Shown here piece by piece: positions 25,057-34,790 of a stretch of 51,019 nucleotides of DNA. The stretch is from Oceanisphaera psychrotolerans (GTDB taxonomy: Bacteria; Pseudomonadota; Gammaproteobacteria; Enterobacterales; Aeromonadaceae). Positions within the stretch are counted from its first letter, which is position 1. Each line of letters begins with the position of its first letter. Both the position numbers and the translations under genes were made by a program. The DNA is taken from positions 1 to 51,019 of the forward strand of contig NZ_MDKE01000019.1 of assembly GCF_001870485.1 (NCBI RefSeq), written 5' to 3'. The notes under the pieces were generated by a model. That model was not told the DNA's origin, did no database searches, and worked only from the letters and a program-made list of their open reading frames with translations.

Positions 25057-26246
25057 TTCATTTCTCCTTGCTGTTCCAGAATATCGGCGACGGTAAAGAT
25101 GTCCTTGTCGCCACGACCGGACAGGTTGACCACCAGCACCTGTTCTTTTTCCGGCTCGGCTTCGGCCATTTTCAGGGCGTAGGCCAGAGCGTGAGAAGAC
25201 TCCAGCGCCGGAATGATGCCTTCGTTGCGGGCCAGTGCCTGGAAGGCGTTCAGTGCTTCGTCATCGGTCACCGACACATACAGGGCCCGGCCGGTGGTGG
25301 CCAGGTAGGCGTGCTGGGGGCCGACCGAGGGAAAGTCCAGCCCGGCAGAGACGGAGTAGGACTCTTCCACCTGGCCGTCGGCGTCGTGCATCATCAGCGA
25401 CAGCATGCCGAAGAACACGCCCTTGGTGCCTTCGCCCAGGGTGGCGCCGTGTTCGCCGGTTTCAATGCCCTTGCCGGCGGGCTCCACGCCGATCAGTTTG
25501 ACGCTTTCTTCATCGATGAAATCGGCGAACATGCCGATGGCGTTGGAGCCGCCGCCCACACAGGCGATCACCGCGTCGGGCAGGCGCGCTTCGTGCTCCA
25601 TGATCTGTACCTTGGCTTCTTCACCGATCATGCGCTGGAATTCGCGCACTATGGTGGGGAAGGGGTGGGGGCCGGCGGCGGTGCCCAGCATGTAGTGGGT
25701 GGTGTCGTAGTTGGCGGTCCAGTCACGCAGCGCCTCGTTGCAAGCGTCCTTGAGGGTGGCGGAGCCGGAGTGAACCGGTATCACCTTGGCGCCCATCAGC
25801 TCCATGCGGAATACGTTGGGCTTCTGCCGTTCACAGTCTTTGGCACCCATGTAGACGATGCACTCCATGCCCATCAGGGCGCAGGCCAGGGCGGTGGCCA
25901 CGCCGTGCTGGCCTGCGCCGGTTTCGGCGATGATGCGCTTCTTGCCCATGCGCTTGGCCAGCAGGGCCTGGCCCAGCACCTGGTTGGTCTTGTGGGCGCC
26001 ACCGTGCAGCAGATCTTCCCGCTTCAGGTAGATGCGGGTCTTGGTGTTGGCGGCCAGGTTGCGTACCCGGGTCAGCGGGGTGGGGCGGCCGGCGTATTCG
26101 CTCAGCAGCTCGCGAAACTCGCGGTCAAATTCCGGATCCTGCTGGGCATCCACAAAGGCCTGTTCCAGTTGCAGCAGCGCCGGCATCAGGATTTGCGGCA
26201 CGTACATGCCGCCAAAGTCGCCGAAAAAGGGGTTCAGTAAGCTCAT
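25053..26246 (-). CDS. trpB: Tryptophan synthase beta subunit
   Basis: This 397-residue PLP enzyme condenses indole with serine to give tryptophan. The PLP lysine lies in [21 protein letters not shown]. The phosphate-binding loop is [12 protein letters not shown]. The conserved GRPTPLTRV and [10 protein letters not shown] segments are intact. It forms an alpha2beta2 complex with TrpA. ATGA overlaps join it to trpCF upstream and trpA downstream. No truncation is seen (E. coli 397). Confidence 0.98.
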   Translation of the reverse strand: MSLLNPFFGDFGGMYVPQILMPALLQLEQAFVDAQQDPEFDREFRELLSEYAGRPTPLTRVRNLAANTKTRIYLKREDLLHGGAHKTNQVLGQALLAKRMGKKRIIAETGAGQHGVATALACALMGMECIVYMGAKDCERQKPNVFRMELMGAKVIPVHSGSATLKDACNEALRDWTANYDTTHYMLGTAAGPHPFPTIVREFQRMIGEEAKVQIMEHEARLPDAVIACVGGGSNAIGMFADFIDEESVKLIGVEPAGKGIETGEHGATLGEGTKGVFFGMLSLMMHDADGQVEESYSVSAGLDFPSVGPQHAYLATTGRALYVSVTDDEALNAFQALARNEGIIPALESSHALAYALKMAEAEPEKEQVLVVNLSGRGDKDIFTVADILEQQGEMK

Positions 26247-27631
26247 GATTTGGTTGTCCTGCGTCCGTAATGTCTCAAAGTGGCAAAGGCGTTTTTCAGT
26301 TTTGCCGCGTCTTTCTGACCGGGGGCGCTTTCCACGCCGGAATTGAAGTCCAGGCCGATGCAGCCCTGGGCGGCGGCATCGGCCGCGTTATCCGGGGTCA
26401 GACCGCCGGCCAGCATGGCATTGGCCTTGTCGATGTCATTCAGCAGTGACCAGTCAAAAGCCTGGCCGGTGCCGCCGCTCTGGCCGCCGGTTTTGGTGTC
26501 GAACAGCCGTCGGTCGGCCTGTTGCGGCAGGGCGGGCAGGCGGTCGGTTACCGGCACCGCCTTCCACACCGGAACACCGGGCAGCTGTTGTTTCAGCTCG
26601 CCGATGTAGGCGTCGTCTTCATCGCCGTGCAGCTGCACCGCCGCCAGGCCCAGCTCGCGGGCGGTGCTGGCCACCTCGTCAACGGCGTGGTTCTGGAACA
26701 CGCCCACATACTGCAGCGGTGCGGCGGCCATCACGGTTCTGGCCTGCTCCAGGTTCACACAGCGCGGGCTCTTGCTCACGAAGATCAGGCCGCCGAACAC
26801 GGCACCGGCCTGGTGGGCCGCGGCGGCGTCCTGCGGGCGAGTCAGGCCGCAGACCTTGTTGTCGCCGAGGATCAGCCGGCGGGCGGCCAGCTCCAGATCG
26901 TCTTCTGCCATCAGCGAGCTGCCCACCAGAAAACCGTCGGCATGGGCCGACAGCGCCTTTACCTGGCCGTGGTGGTAGATGCCGGACTCGGATATCACGA
27001 TGCGATCGTCGGGAATAAGGGCGGAGAGCACCTGGGTGCGATCGAGATCGATACTCAAATCGCGCAGGTCCCGGTTGTTGATGCCGATGACCTTGGCATC
27101 CAGCGCAATGGCGCGTGCCACTTCTTCTTCGCTGATGACTTCGGTGAGCACGCCCATGTCGAGGGACCGGGCCACCGCGGCAAGCCGGCGATATTCATCG
27201 TCGTTCAGTACCGACAGCATCAGCAGGATGGCATCGGCCTGGTGATGGCGGGCCAGCTTGATCTGGTAGGGATCGATGATGAAGTCCTTGCAGATCACCG
27301 GCTGCTTCACCTGACCGCGCACCCGGGTCACGAATTCGAACTTGCCCTGAAAATACTTCTCGTCGGTCAGCACCGAAATGGCCGAGGCATGGCGGCCGTA
27401 AACGGCGGCGATGGCGTCCAGATCGAAGTCTTCCCGGATCAGCCCCTTGGACGGCGAGGCTTTCTTGCATTCCAGAATAAAGGCCGGCTTGCCGGCGCTC
27501 AGGGCCGCCACAAAGGGGCGATCGCTGGGCACCAGTTCGGCTTCAAAACTGCTCAGCGGCTGGGTCTGCTTGCGTTCTTCTACCCAGATTCTCTTGTCGG
27601 CAACAATCTTGCCGAGAACGGTACTTAACAT
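26243..27631 (-). CDS. trpCF: Bifunctional indole-3-glycerol-phosphate synthase / phosphoribosylanthranilate isomerase
   Basis: This 462-residue fusion has an N-terminal TrpC barrel (about 1-255; [43 protein letters not shown]) and a C-terminal TrpF barrel (about 256-455; [53 protein letters not shown]). It carries out two successive steps from phosphoribosylanthranilate to indole-3-glycerol phosphate. The fusion is typical of enteric-type gammaproteobacteria. The ATG follows GGAG at eight bases and overlaps the trpD stop by seven. Confidence 0.98.
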   Translation of the reverse strand: MLSTVLGKIVADKRIWVEERKQTQPLSSFEAELVPSDRPFVAALSAGKPAFILECKKASPSKGLIREDFDLDAIAAVYGRHASAISVLTDEKYFQGKFEFVTRVRGQVKQPVICKDFIIDPYQIKLARHHQADAILLMLSVLNDDEYRRLAAVARSLDMGVLTEVISEEEVARAIALDAKVIGINNRDLRDLSIDLDRTQVLSALIPDDRIVISESGIYHHGQVKALSAHADGFLVGSSLMAEDDLELAARRLILGDNKVCGLTRPQDAAAAHQAGAVFGGLIFVSKSPRCVNLEQARTVMAAAPLQYVGVFQNHAVDEVASTARELGLAAVQLHGDEDDAYIGELKQQLPGVPVWKAVPVTDRLPALPQQADRRLFDTKTGGQSGGTGQAFDWSLLNDIDKANAMLAGGLTPDNAADAAAQGCIGLDFNSGVESAPGQKDAAKLKNAFATLRHYGRRTTKS

Positions 27632-28632
27632 TGACTCAACTCCGCCAGTCGGGTGGCTACATCCATTGCTTGGCCGGATTTTAACACAGCCAGCACCTGC
27701 TCAACGCCTTCTTTCAGGCTGTCGACCTGGCCGTTCATCAGCAGCAGCGGGGCCACGTTGATGGCAATGACACCCTGCTGGGCTTCGGTGCCCCCTCCGT
27801 TCAGCAAGGCCAGGGTCACCTCCTTGTTTTCGCTCGGGCTGCCGCCCTCGATGGCGCCGATGTCAAACCGCGTCAGGCCCAGCTCTTCGGGGGTGATCTC
27901 GTATTCCGTTACCTGGCCGTCCTTGATGTCCGCCACATGAGTGGGGCCGTGAATGGCAATTTCGTCCAGGCCGCTGCCATGCACCACCATGCCGCGGGTG
28001 AGGCCCATGGCCAGCAGGGTGTCGGCGATGGGCCGCACCAGCTGTTCGGAATAGACCCCCAGCAGCATGAAGTCGGGCCGGGCCGGATTGATCAGCGGGC
28101 CCAGCACGTTGAAGATGGTGCGGGTTTTCAGGGCCTGGCGTACCGGCATGGCATGGCGAATGCCGCCATGGTAGTGGGGCGCAAACAGGAAGCAGACGTT
28201 CACTTCGTCCAGGCAGCGGCGGGCGGTGTCCGGGCTAATGTCGAGGCGGATACCGAGTTGTTCCAGTAGGTCGGACGAGCCGGACTTGCTGGATACGCCG
28301 CGGTTGCCGTGCTTGGCCACCTTGATGCCGCAGGCGGCGGCCACCAGCGCCGAGGTGGTGGACACGTTGATGGTGTTCATGCCGTCGCCGCCGGTGCCGA
28401 CGATGTCGCAGAAGGCGTAGTCCGGCCGCGGAAAGGCATTGGCGGCGGCCAGCAGGGCGCTGGCGGCGCCGGCAATTTCTTCCGGGCTTTCGCCCTTGAT
28501 CTTGAGCGCGGTCAGCAGCGAAGAGATGACGATGGGGTCCATGTCGCCGCGCAGCAACTGGCCGAACAGTTCCTGAGACTGCTCCCGGCTGATGTTTTCA
28601 CCCCGATACAGTTGTTCCATGGCCTGGTTCAT
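27625..28632 (-). CDS. trpD: Anthranilate phosphoribosyltransferase
   Basis: This 335-residue enzyme transfers phosphoribose from PRPP to anthranilate. The PRPP/Mg site is seen in [41 protein letters not shown] and [16 protein letters not shown] are family signatures. Here TrpG is a separate upstream gene, not fused to TrpD as in E. coli. The ATG overlaps the trpG stop by four bases. Confidence 0.98.
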   Translation of the reverse strand: MNQAMEQLYRGENISREQSQELFGQLLRGDMDPIVISSLLTALKIKGESPEEIAGAASALLAAANAFPRPDYAFCDIVGTGGDGMNTINVSTTSALVAAACGIKVAKHGNRGVSSKSGSSDLLEQLGIRLDISPDTARRCLDEVNVCFLFAPHYHGGIRHAMPVRQALKTRTIFNVLGPLINPARPDFMLLGVYSEQLVRPIADTLLAMGLTRGMVVHGSGLDEIAIHGPTHVADIKDGQVTEYEITPEELGLTRFDIGAIEGGSPSENKEVTLALLNGGGTEAQQGVIAINVAPLLLMNGQVDSLKEGVEQVLAVLKSGQAMDVATRLAELSQC

Positions 28633-29237
28633 GCGGCAGTTTCCTGTGTGGTAATGAAATCGAGACTCTGGGCCAGCAGACGGGCGCCGTCGGTGGTCAT
28701 GATGGACTCGGGGTGAAACTGGAAGCCCAGCACCCGGTTGGCTTTGTCCTGTACCGCCATGGTCATGCCCTGATAGTCGGCAATCACTTCCAGGCCGGCG
28801 GGGATATTGGTACCCACCAGGGAATGATAGCGAGCCACCGGCAGTGGCTGGGGCAGGCCGGCGAACATGTCTTTGCCGCTGTGAGAAATTAGCGAGCTCT
28901 TGCCATGCCTGATTTCACCGGCGCTTTCCACGGTGCCGCCGTAATGTTCCACCAGCGCCTGATGGCCGAGACAGATACCCAGAATGGGGAAGCGACCCTG
29001 ACATTCCCTGATCAGCGCCGGCATGTTGCCGGCATCGGCAGGTTTGCCCGGGCCGGGCGAGAGCACCAGCACCGGACGTTCGGCCTGTTCCATGGCGGCC
29101 AGCAACTGTGCCACCGGCACCGTGTTGCGATATACCCGCACGGTAGCGCCCAGGGTGCGGAACTGATCCACCAGGTTGTAGGTGAAGGAGTCGTAGTTAT
29201 CGAGCAGGAATACGGTACTAACAGCAGTATTAGTCAT
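28629..29237 (-). CDS. trpG: Anthranilate synthase component II (glutamine amidotransferase)
   Basis: This 202-residue class I amidotransferase supplies ammonia from glutamine to TrpE. The triad is Cys in [12 protein letters not shown] and His with Glu in QFHPESIMT. The oxyanion-loop [12 protein letters not shown] is present. It overlaps the end of trpE by eight bases. PabA is a paralogue with the same fold, but the operon position settles the assignment. Confidence 0.96.
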   Translation of the reverse strand: MTNTAVSTVFLLDNYDSFTYNLVDQFRTLGATVRVYRNTVPVAQLLAAMEQAERPVLVLSPGPGKPADAGNMPALIRECQGRFPILGICLGHQALVEHYGGTVESAGEIRHGKSSLISHSGKDMFAGLPQPLPVARYHSLVGTNIPAGLEVIADYQGMTMAVQDKANRVLGFQFHPESIMTTDGARLLAQSLDFITTQETAA

Positions 29238-30779
29238 GGCTCACCTCCGCCAGAGTGGTGCCGTGGGCCAGGGCGATGGCATTGAGCACCGCCGCCGCCT
29301 TGTTGCGGGTTTCGTCGGCTTCCGACTGGGGGTTGGAGTCGTACACCACGCCGGCGCCGGCCTGTACGTGGGCCACGCCGTTGCTGACAAAGGCCGAGCG
29401 AATGACGATGCAGGTGTCCATGTCGCCCTGGCCGTTGATGTAGCCCACGGCGCCGCCGTAGCTGCCCCGGCGTTGCTGCTCCACCTGGCGGATCAGCTCG
29501 CTGGCGCTGATTTTGGGGGCGCCGGTCAGGGTGCCCATGTTCATGCAGGCCTGGTAGCCGTGCAGGGCATCCAGATCATGGCGCAGGGTACCCACCACGC
29601 GCGACACCAGGTGCATGACGTGGCTGTAGCGATCCACACTCAGCAGATCCTTCACATAGCGGCTGCCCGGCTCGCTGATGCGGGCGATGTCGTTGCGGGC
29701 CAGATCCACCAGCATCAGGTGTTCGGCGGTTTCCTTGGCGTCCTGGCGCAAGTCCAGCTCGATGCGGCCGTCCAAGTCCAGATTGATGCTGCCGTCCGGG
29801 TTGAAGCCGCGCTTGCGGGTGCCGGCGATGGGGTACATTTCTACCTGACGGCTGTCGTGGTCGAACTTGACCGAGCTTTCCGGCTGGCGCCGAACAGAGT
29901 GAAGTCCTGATCGTTCACATAGAACAGATAGGGGCTGGGGTTGGTCTGCTTGAGCTTGCGATAGGCGGCCAGCGGATGGGGGCAGGGCAGGCTGAAGCTG
30001 CGCGACGGCACCACCTGAAAGATATCGCCCGCCAGAATGTGCTGTTTGAGGTTCTCGACGTCGGCCCGGAATTCCGCATCGCTCTTGCTGGCCTGTATCT
30101 TGCCCTGTAGCCGTTCGCCGGCTTGGGGCTCCGGATGTGTCTGGCCACAGGCGGTGGCCAGTTGATCCAGCCGGGCCTGCAGCCGGGCCTGTTCGGCCGG
30201 GTCGAACACACAGGCAGACAGCCGGCCGGTTTCCTGCTTGTGATCCAGGGTGATCAGGGTTTCGGCCAGATAGAAGCAGAAATCGGGGCAGTGGTTGATG
30301 CCCTCATTCACCTCCGGCAATTGCTCGAAGGAGGCAATCAGGTCGTAGGAGAAGGTGCCGGCCATGAACAGGTGCTGCTGGCCCTGGCTGGCGGTGAAGC
30401 GAGTCAGGATAAGGCGCAGGGTTTGCAGCACGGAAGGGGCCTTGAGGCGGCTGTCTTCGTCCAGATTGGCGTCGGCCTGGGGCAGGGTCACCACCAGCTG
30501 TTGTTGGTGGCGTTCGCCGCCCAGTGTCTGTTCGAGCAGCTCAAGGGCGGGCAGGCCATTGGCGTTGAGGGCGGTCAGGGTCACCTGGTGATGCTGGCAC
30601 ACCAGGCGCACACAGGCATCCAGCATCAGCAGGCTCTGGGTACCGGCCTTGGTGTCGATTTCGGCGGACTCCAGCAGCATGCTGTTGTCGCCGGGGTGGG
30701 TTAGGGCTGCGAATAACGCGAGCGGATCGTCGGTATAAGGGGCATCTTGCAGTAATACGTGGAGCTGACCATGCGCCAT
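29230..30779 (-). pseudogene. trpE: Anthranilate synthase component I, interrupted by one 1-nt frameshift
   Basis: TrpE makes anthranilate from chorismate and ammonia. Two frames cover it: 30779-29841 (start to FGAS) and 29838-29230 (AGTRKRG to the end). Adding one base near 29882, where GCCAGCCGG should read GCCAGCCCGG, restores FTLFGASPESSVKF and a 516-residue protein (E. coli 520). The feedback-inhibition motif LLESAEID and catalytic GAPKISA are intact. AAGGAAA precedes the ATG. The operon is otherwise complete, so a dropped C in a short homopolymer (sequencing error) is likelier than a true loss. Confidence 0.9.
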
Positions 30780-30797
30780 CTTGTTTTCCTTTTTTAG

Positions 30798-30935
30798 TTA
30801 GTCGCGGTCATCAGGGATTTGCCTGATCACCTGGCTGGCAATGTCGTCATCGGTGATGGACACAAACATCGGTTGTGTCGGGGTATGCATCGGTCCGGCT
30901 TGCCATCGCCAAAAAACTGTCTTGCTCGGTTTCAT
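30798..30935 (-). CDS. Small ORF between trp attenuator and trpE (45 codons)
   Basis: An ATG at 30935, preceded by AAAGGTGATGCG (a good Shine-Dalgarno at proper spacing), opens a 45-codon frame. It starts MKPSKTVFWRWQAGP and ends DDRD, with an acidic FVSITDDDIASQVIRQIP core. It lies after the attenuator hairpin and stops 18 bases before trpE. It would be expressed only on read-through, together with the operon. I recognise no homologue. It may be a real small protein, a second coupling peptide or chance. Confidence 0.45.
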   Translation of the reverse strand: MKPSKTVFWRWQAGPMHTPTQPMFVSITDDDIASQVIRQIPDDRD

Positions 30936-30960
30936 CGCATCACCTTTTGCTGGATAATAA

Positions 30961-30986
30961 AAAAGCCCGCAAGGTTGCGGGCTTTT
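30961..30986 (-). terminator. trp attenuator (intrinsic terminator, segments 3:4)
   Basis: On the minus strand, AAAAGCCCGCAA pairs perfectly with TTGCGGGCTTTT across a two-base loop, followed by TTATT. Upstream, leader segment 2 contains GCGGG (near 31031-31035), which can pair instead with the CCCGC of segment 3 to form an antiterminator. The leader peptide gene lies directly before it, so this is a classical ribosome-mediated attenuator. Confidence 0.9.
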
Positions 30987-31035
30987 ATGTTCGCTGAGAC
31001 TTTAAGACGAATACAGCAAATCACACCACCCGCGA

Positions 31036-31089
31036 TTAGGGAGTGTGCCACCACCAGATAATGCGTAGAGTGGAATTTTGCTTAAACAT
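31036..31089 (-). CDS. trpL: trp operon leader peptide
   Basis: A 17-residue peptide, MFKQNSTLRIIWWWHTP, contains three consecutive Trp codons two-thirds along. Its 3' end and the bases after its stop form hairpin 1:2 (CACAC and CCC with GGG and GTGTG). When charged tRNA-Trp is scarce, the ribosome stalls at the Trp codons and lets segment 2 pair with segment 3, so transcription continues into trpE. The arrangement is diagnostic although the gene is too short for gene finders. Confidence 0.92.
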   Translation of the reverse strand: MFKQNSTLRIIWWWHTP

Positions 31090-31121
31090 CGCGCTCTTCT
31101 CGTTAATCAGAAACTGGGTAC

Positions 31122-31151
31122 AGTAAAACGATATTCGGGGGTGCAAGTCAA
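31122..31151 (-). promoter_or_regulatory. trp operon promoter
   Basis: On the minus strand, TTGACT (31151-31146), an 18-base spacer and TTTACT (31127-31122) form a sigma-70 promoter with a start near 31115, about 26 bases before trpL. It overlaps the 5' leader of the divergent rnm gene. I do not see a convincing TrpR operator palindrome. Confidence 0.6.
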
Positions 31152-31171
31152 CCCCGAACACAGGATTTTTT

Positions 31172-31996
31172 ATGCGAATCGATCTGCACAGTCATTCCAC
31201 CGCCTCCGATGGCCAGTTGACGCCCACCGAATTGATGGCCCGGGCCGCCGAAAAAGAGGTGGATGTGCTGGCGCTGACCGACCACGACACCCTCGCCGGA
31301 CTGGAAGAAGCGGCCCTGGCGGCCGACGCCCATGGCGTGCGCCTGATCAACGGTGTGGAAATCTCCTGCCTGTGGCAGGCGCTGGAAATCCATGTAGTGG
31401 GGCTCAATGTCGAACGGCACCATGCGGGCCTGAATGGGCTGCTGGCCGAACAGCAGCTGCGCCGTGATCAGCGGGCCCGGCTGATGGCCGAGCGGCTGGA
31501 AAAGGCGCGCTTTCCCGGCGCCTATGAAGGGGCCCGGGCGCTGGCGGGCGACGCGCCCATTACCCGCACCCACATGGCCAAGTGGCTGCTGAGCCAGGGA
31601 GCCGCGGATTCGATTCCCAAGATCTTCAAGAAATTTCTGAGCCGGGGCAATACCGGCTATGCGCCGCCCAACTGGTGTTCGCTCGATGACGCCATTGCGG
31701 CCATTCATCAGGCCGGCGGCGTGGCGGTGCTGGCGCACCCGACCCGCTACGAGTTATCCAACAAATGGATCAAGAAAATGCTGGCGGCCTTCGCCGAGGC
31801 GGGTGGCGATGCGATGGAAGTCTCCATGGCCCAGCAGAGTCCGCAAGAACGTGCTACGTTGGGGCAATGGAGCAAGGAACATCAGCTGGAAGCCTCGGTA
31901 GGTTCCGACTTTCATTACCCCAGCCAGTGGCGGGAGCTGGGTCGGCAGCTGTGGTTGCCGAAGGAAGCCACTGCCGTATGGACACGCTTTATCTAA
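31172..31996 (+). CDS. rnm: PHP-domain RNase AM / 3',5'-nucleotide bisphosphate phosphatase (YciV)
   Basis: This 274-residue PHP phosphoesterase has metal ligands visible in MRIDLHSHSTASDG, LALTDHDTL, NGVEISC, VLAHPTRY and VGSDFHYPSQW. The E. coli orthologue YciV (RNase AM) removes 5' nucleotides in rRNA 5'-end maturation and hydrolyses nucleoside 3',5'-bisphosphates. It is divergent from the trp operon and followed by yciO, as in many gammaproteobacteria. The start ATG follows ACAGGA. The length is slightly under that of E. coli. Confidence 0.93.
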   Translation: MRIDLHSHSTASDGQLTPTELMARAAEKEVDVLALTDHDTLAGLEEAALAADAHGVRLINGVEISCLWQALEIHVVGLNVERHHAGLNGLLAEQQLRRDQRARLMAERLEKARFPGAYEGARALAGDAPITRTHMAKWLLSQGAADSIPKIFKKFLSRGNTGYAPPNWCSLDDAIAAIHQAGGVAVLAHPTRYELSNKWIKKMLAAFAEAGGDAMEVSMAQQSPQERATLGQWSKEHQLEASVGSDFHYPSQWRELGRQLWLPKEATAVWTRFI

Positions 31997-32014
31997 ATCA
32001 TTCCGGGAGGAATT

Positions 32015-32635
32015 ATGAGCCAATATTTTGAACTGCACCCCGACAACCCCCAGGCACGGCTGATGAATCAGGCGGTGGCCATTGTTCGTCAGGGCGGGGT
32101 GCTGGTGTATCCCACCGACTCGGGCTATGCCATCGGCTGCCTGGTGGGCGACAAGAACGCCATGGAGCGTATCTGTCGTATCCGCAAAATCGAAAAGGAA
32201 CACAACTTTACCCTGGTGTGCCGGGACCTGTCCGAGCTGTCGTTTTACGCCCGGGTCGACAATGTCGCCTTCCGGCTGATGAAAAACAATACTCCCGGTG
32301 CCTACACCTTTATTCTGCGGGCCACCAAGGAAGTGCCCAAGCGGCTGCAGAACCCCAAGCGCAAGACCATCGGCCTGCGGGTGCCCGACAACGCCATCAG
32401 CCTGGGTCTGCTGGAAGCCCTGGGCGAGCCGCTGATGTCCTGCAGCCTGATCCTGCCCGGTGAAACCGAGGCGGAATACGATCCGCATCTGATCCGTGAA
32501 AAGCTGGAAAAACAGGTGGATCTCATTATCGACGGTGGCGTACTGGATCCCAGGCCGACCACTGTAGTGGACCTGTATGATGATGTTCCCGTTATCGTGC
32601 GCGAAGGCGCCGGCGATATTAGTCCCTTTGAATAA
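32015..32635 (+). CDS. yciO: YciO (Sua5/YrdC-like RNA-binding family protein)
   Basis: This 206-residue protein has the YrdC fold. Signatures are GGVLVYPTDSGYAIGCLVG, RKIEKEHNFTLVCRDLSELSFYA, PGAYTFILRAT and GLRVPDNAI. Sua5/YrdC proteins make threonylcarbamoyl-AMP for tRNA t6A. YciO is a paralogue whose physiological role is less clear. GGGAGGAATT precedes the ATG. It lies 18 bases after rnm and abuts rluB, so the three genes are likely one transcript. Confidence 0.93.
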   Translation: MSQYFELHPDNPQARLMNQAVAIVRQGGVLVYPTDSGYAIGCLVGDKNAMERICRIRKIEKEHNFTLVCRDLSELSFYARVDNVAFRLMKNNTPGAYTFILRATKEVPKRLQNPKRKTIGLRVPDNAISLGLLEALGEPLMSCSLILPGETEAEYDPHLIREKLEKQVDLIIDGGVLDPRPTTVVDLYDDVPVIVREGAGDISPFE

Positions 32636-32644
32636 GTGAATGAC

Positions 32645-33574
32645 ATGACTGAAAAACTGCAGAAAGTACTGGCGCGCGCGGGCAAGGGCTCACGCCGCGA
32701 AATTGAAACGCTGATCAGCCAGGGACGGGTCAGTGTTAACGGCAACGTGGCGCATCTGGGTGACAGAGTCACCGGCAGCGAGCAAATCCGGGTCGATGGC
32801 CATGTGGTGGACACCCAGCCCGAAGGCGAGATCATCTGTCGGGTGCTGGCCTACCACAAGCCGGAAGGCGAGGTGAGCACCCGCAAGGATCCGGAGGGGC
32901 GCCCCACGGTGTTCGACCGTCTGCCCAAGCTGAAAGGCGCACGCTGGGTGGCGGTGGGCCGGCTGGACGTGAACACCTCCGGTTTGCTGCTGTTTACTAC
33001 CGATGGTGAACTGGCCAACCGGCTGATGCACCCGCGTCATGAAATCGACCGGGAATACGCGGTGCGGGTGTTCGGTGAAGTGGACGAAGCCATGCTGCAA
33101 CGGTTGCGCAAGGGGGTGATGCTGGAAGATGGTATGGCCAAGTTCGACACCATCAAGTACAACGGTGGCGAGGGCATGAACCACTGGTTCCACGTTACCC
33201 TGAAAGAAGGCCGCAACCGGGAAGTGCGCCGGTTGTGGGAATCGCAGGGCATGCAGGTCAGCCGGCTGATCCGGGTGCGTTATGGCAAGATTGATTTGCC
33301 CCGTAACCTGCCGCGTGGCGGCTGGGCCGAAATGGCGCTGGAGCAGGTGAACTACCTGCGTAATGAGGTGGGACTGACCGCCGAAGAGCAGAGCAAGGTC
33401 GATGTGCACGCCTCCGACCGTTACAAGCAGGTGGCGCAAATCCGCAAGGCGGTACGCAAGCATAACTCCCGGGTGAAAGGCGAGGGCGCAGGTGCCGGAG
33501 CGGCCCCGAAAAAGCCCGCCCCGGCCCGCGCGCGCAGCACCGGCCAACGCCAGAAGCGCAAGACCCGGCTGTAA
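32645..33574 (+). CDS. rluB: 23S rRNA pseudouridine(2605) synthase RluB
   Basis: This 309-residue RsuA-family pseudouridine synthase has an N-terminal S4 RNA-binding domain ([29 protein letters not shown]). The catalytic domain carries the nucleophilic Asp in [28 protein letters not shown] basic tail rich in Lys, Arg, Pro and Ala follows. The ATG at 32645 matches the family start (MTEKLQKVL); a GTG nine bases earlier abuts the yciO stop. It modifies U2605 in helix 93 of 23S rRNA. A strong terminator follows. Confidence 0.94.
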   Translation: MTEKLQKVLARAGKGSRREIETLISQGRVSVNGNVAHLGDRVTGSEQIRVDGHVVDTQPEGEIICRVLAYHKPEGEVSTRKDPEGRPTVFDRLPKLKGARWVAVGRLDVNTSGLLLFTTDGELANRLMHPRHEIDREYAVRVFGEVDEAMLQRLRKGVMLEDGMAKFDTIKYNGGEGMNHWFHVTLKEGRNREVRRLWESQGMQVSRLIRVRYGKIDLPRNLPRGGWAEMALEQVNYLRNEVGLTAEEQSKVDVHASDRYKQVAQIRKAVRKHNSRVKGEGAGAGAAPKKPAPARARSTGQRQKRKTRL

Positions 33575-33618
33575 AACCCCGGAGGGGTAAAACCCGTGAG
33601 GTGTTAGGCGTGAAGTGA

Positions 33619-33654
33619 AAAAACGGCGCCGGGGGCAACCCCGGCGCCGTTTTT
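33619..33654. terminator. Bidirectional terminator after rluB
   Basis: AAAAACGGCGCCGGGG (33619-33634) pairs with CCCCGGCGCCGTTTTT (33639-33654) around a GCAA tetraloop. It is a perfect 16-bp stem with T-runs on both strands. It ends rluB and probably also the convergent ATP-grasp operon. Confidence 0.93.
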
Positions 33655-33682
33655 GTAAGCCGACTGCGCGTCAGGCGTTTTT

Positions 33683-33750
33683 GTCATCATGCTCGCGAAG
33701 GCGGGAGTCCAGTGCTCTAGGCCATGGATCTCCGCCTTCGCGGAGATGAC
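33683..33750. repeat. Palindromic intergenic repeat (GTCAT...CGCGAAGGCGG / CCGCCTTCGCGG...ATGAC)
   Basis: GTCATCATGCTCGCGAAGGC (from 33683) and the complementary CCGCCTTCGCGGAGATGAC (to 33750) form inverted arms of about 27 bases. This resembles the widespread proteobacterial repeat with GCCTTCGCGG cores and GTCAT ends. It is non-coding and sits between the rluB terminator and the stop of the convergent gene. A second hairpin, TACGCCG/CGGCGTA, lies at 33766-33792. Confidence 0.65.
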
Positions 33751-33804
33751 GGGGGACGGCCGGTTTACGCCGTGTTACTGGTTTACGGCGTATTAGTGGG
33801 CGCC

Positions 33805-34782
33805 TTACGACTCGACTTCGCTGGCAAACTCCTTGCGCGAGAAGGCGACCCGTTCTTCCGGGGTCAGGGTGATCTTCTTGCCCAGCCTTTCGATTTTGCG
33901 CAGTCGAGGCACCAGGCCGGCGCCGTTGGCGGTCTGAATCGCCAGCCCCGGGCGGGCGTTCAGCTCCAGCAGCATGGGGCCCTTCTGCTTGTCCAGTACC
34001 ATGTCGGTGCCGATATAGCCCAGGCCGGACATCTCGTAGCAGGACGACGACAGGCTCAGCAGTTGTTCCCAGTAGGGGACTTTCAGTTCAAGCAGGTCCC
34101 GGCCGGTGTCCGGATGATAGCGGATCGGCAGGTTGAACTGCACCGCGCGGATGGCGCGACCGGTGTTGATGTCCAGCCCCACTCCCACGGCACCCTGGTG
34201 CAGGTTGGCCTTGCCGTCGGAGGCATCGGTCGACAGCCGCATCATCGCCATCACCGGGAAGCCCTTGAACACGATCACCCGGGTGTCGGGCACGCCTTCA
34301 TAAGAGAAACCGTCGAACACATCATCGAAGTTGATCAAGGCTTCAATCAGCGCCACGTCCGGCTTGCCGCCCAGCGAGAACAGCCCGGCCAGAATGTTGG
34401 ACACGTGCCGTTCCAGATCGCCGATAGTTTCTGCCTTGCCGCTGGGTTTGACGAAGCTTTGCCGGTCGTGGTTGACGATCACCACTATGCCCTTGCCGCC
34501 GGAACCCTTGGCGGGCTTGATACAGAAGCCGGGCCAGTCCTTGACCATCTCCCACAGGTGACTGACCTGATGCTGAAATTCGATCACGCCGATCAAGTCC
34601 GGCACAGTGACGCCTGCATTCAGCGCAATTTCCTTGGTTTTCAGCTTGTTATCCACCAGCGGATAGAGCCGGCGCGGGTTATAGCGGCTGATATAGGAAA
34701 TATTGCGCCGGTTCATGCCCATGATGCCCATCTTGCCGAGGGCGAAGGGGGAGGCGTATTGTTCAAGCCAGCGCTTAATCAT
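33805..34782 (-). CDS. Alpha-L-glutamate ligase-like ATP-grasp protein (RimK-related)
   Basis: This roughly 325-residue ATP-grasp enzyme is of the alpha-L-glutamate ligase-related group. Visible are IGMNRRN-like GIMGMNRRNISYI, PLVDNKLKTK, the nucleotide-binding FCIKPAKGSGGKGIVVI and the Mg-site LLELNARPGLAIQ. Members probably form a peptide or amide bond with an amino acid, but the substrate is unknown. ATG 34782 has GGTGAG seven bases upstream; a GTG at 34794, overlapping the previous stop, is the alternative. It is the last gene of a conserved three-gene set with a transglutaminase-like membrane protein and a retropepsin-like protease. Confidence 0.85.
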   Translation of the reverse strand: MIKRWLEQYASPFALGKMGIMGMNRRNISYISRYNPRRLYPLVDNKLKTKEIALNAGVTVPDLIGVIEFQHQVSHLWEMVKDWPGFCIKPAKGSGGKGIVVIVNHDRQSFVKPSGKAETIGDLERHVSNILAGLFSLGGKPDVALIEALINFDDVFDGFSYEGVPDTRVIVFKGFPVMAMMRLSTDASDGKANLHQGAVGVGLDINTGRAIRAVQFNLPIRYHPDTGRDLLELKVPYWEQLLSLSSSCYEMSGLGYIGTDMVLDKQKGPMLLELNARPGLAIQTANGAGLVPRLRKIERLGKKITLTPEERVAFSRKEFASEVES

Positions 34783-34790
34783 GCTTCTGC

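Noticed and set aside
31115-31130. TrpR operator at the trp promoter
   Set aside because: ACTG-N4-CAGT symmetry is present, but spacing and the CTAG half-sites of the TrpR consensus are missing, so I did not call it.
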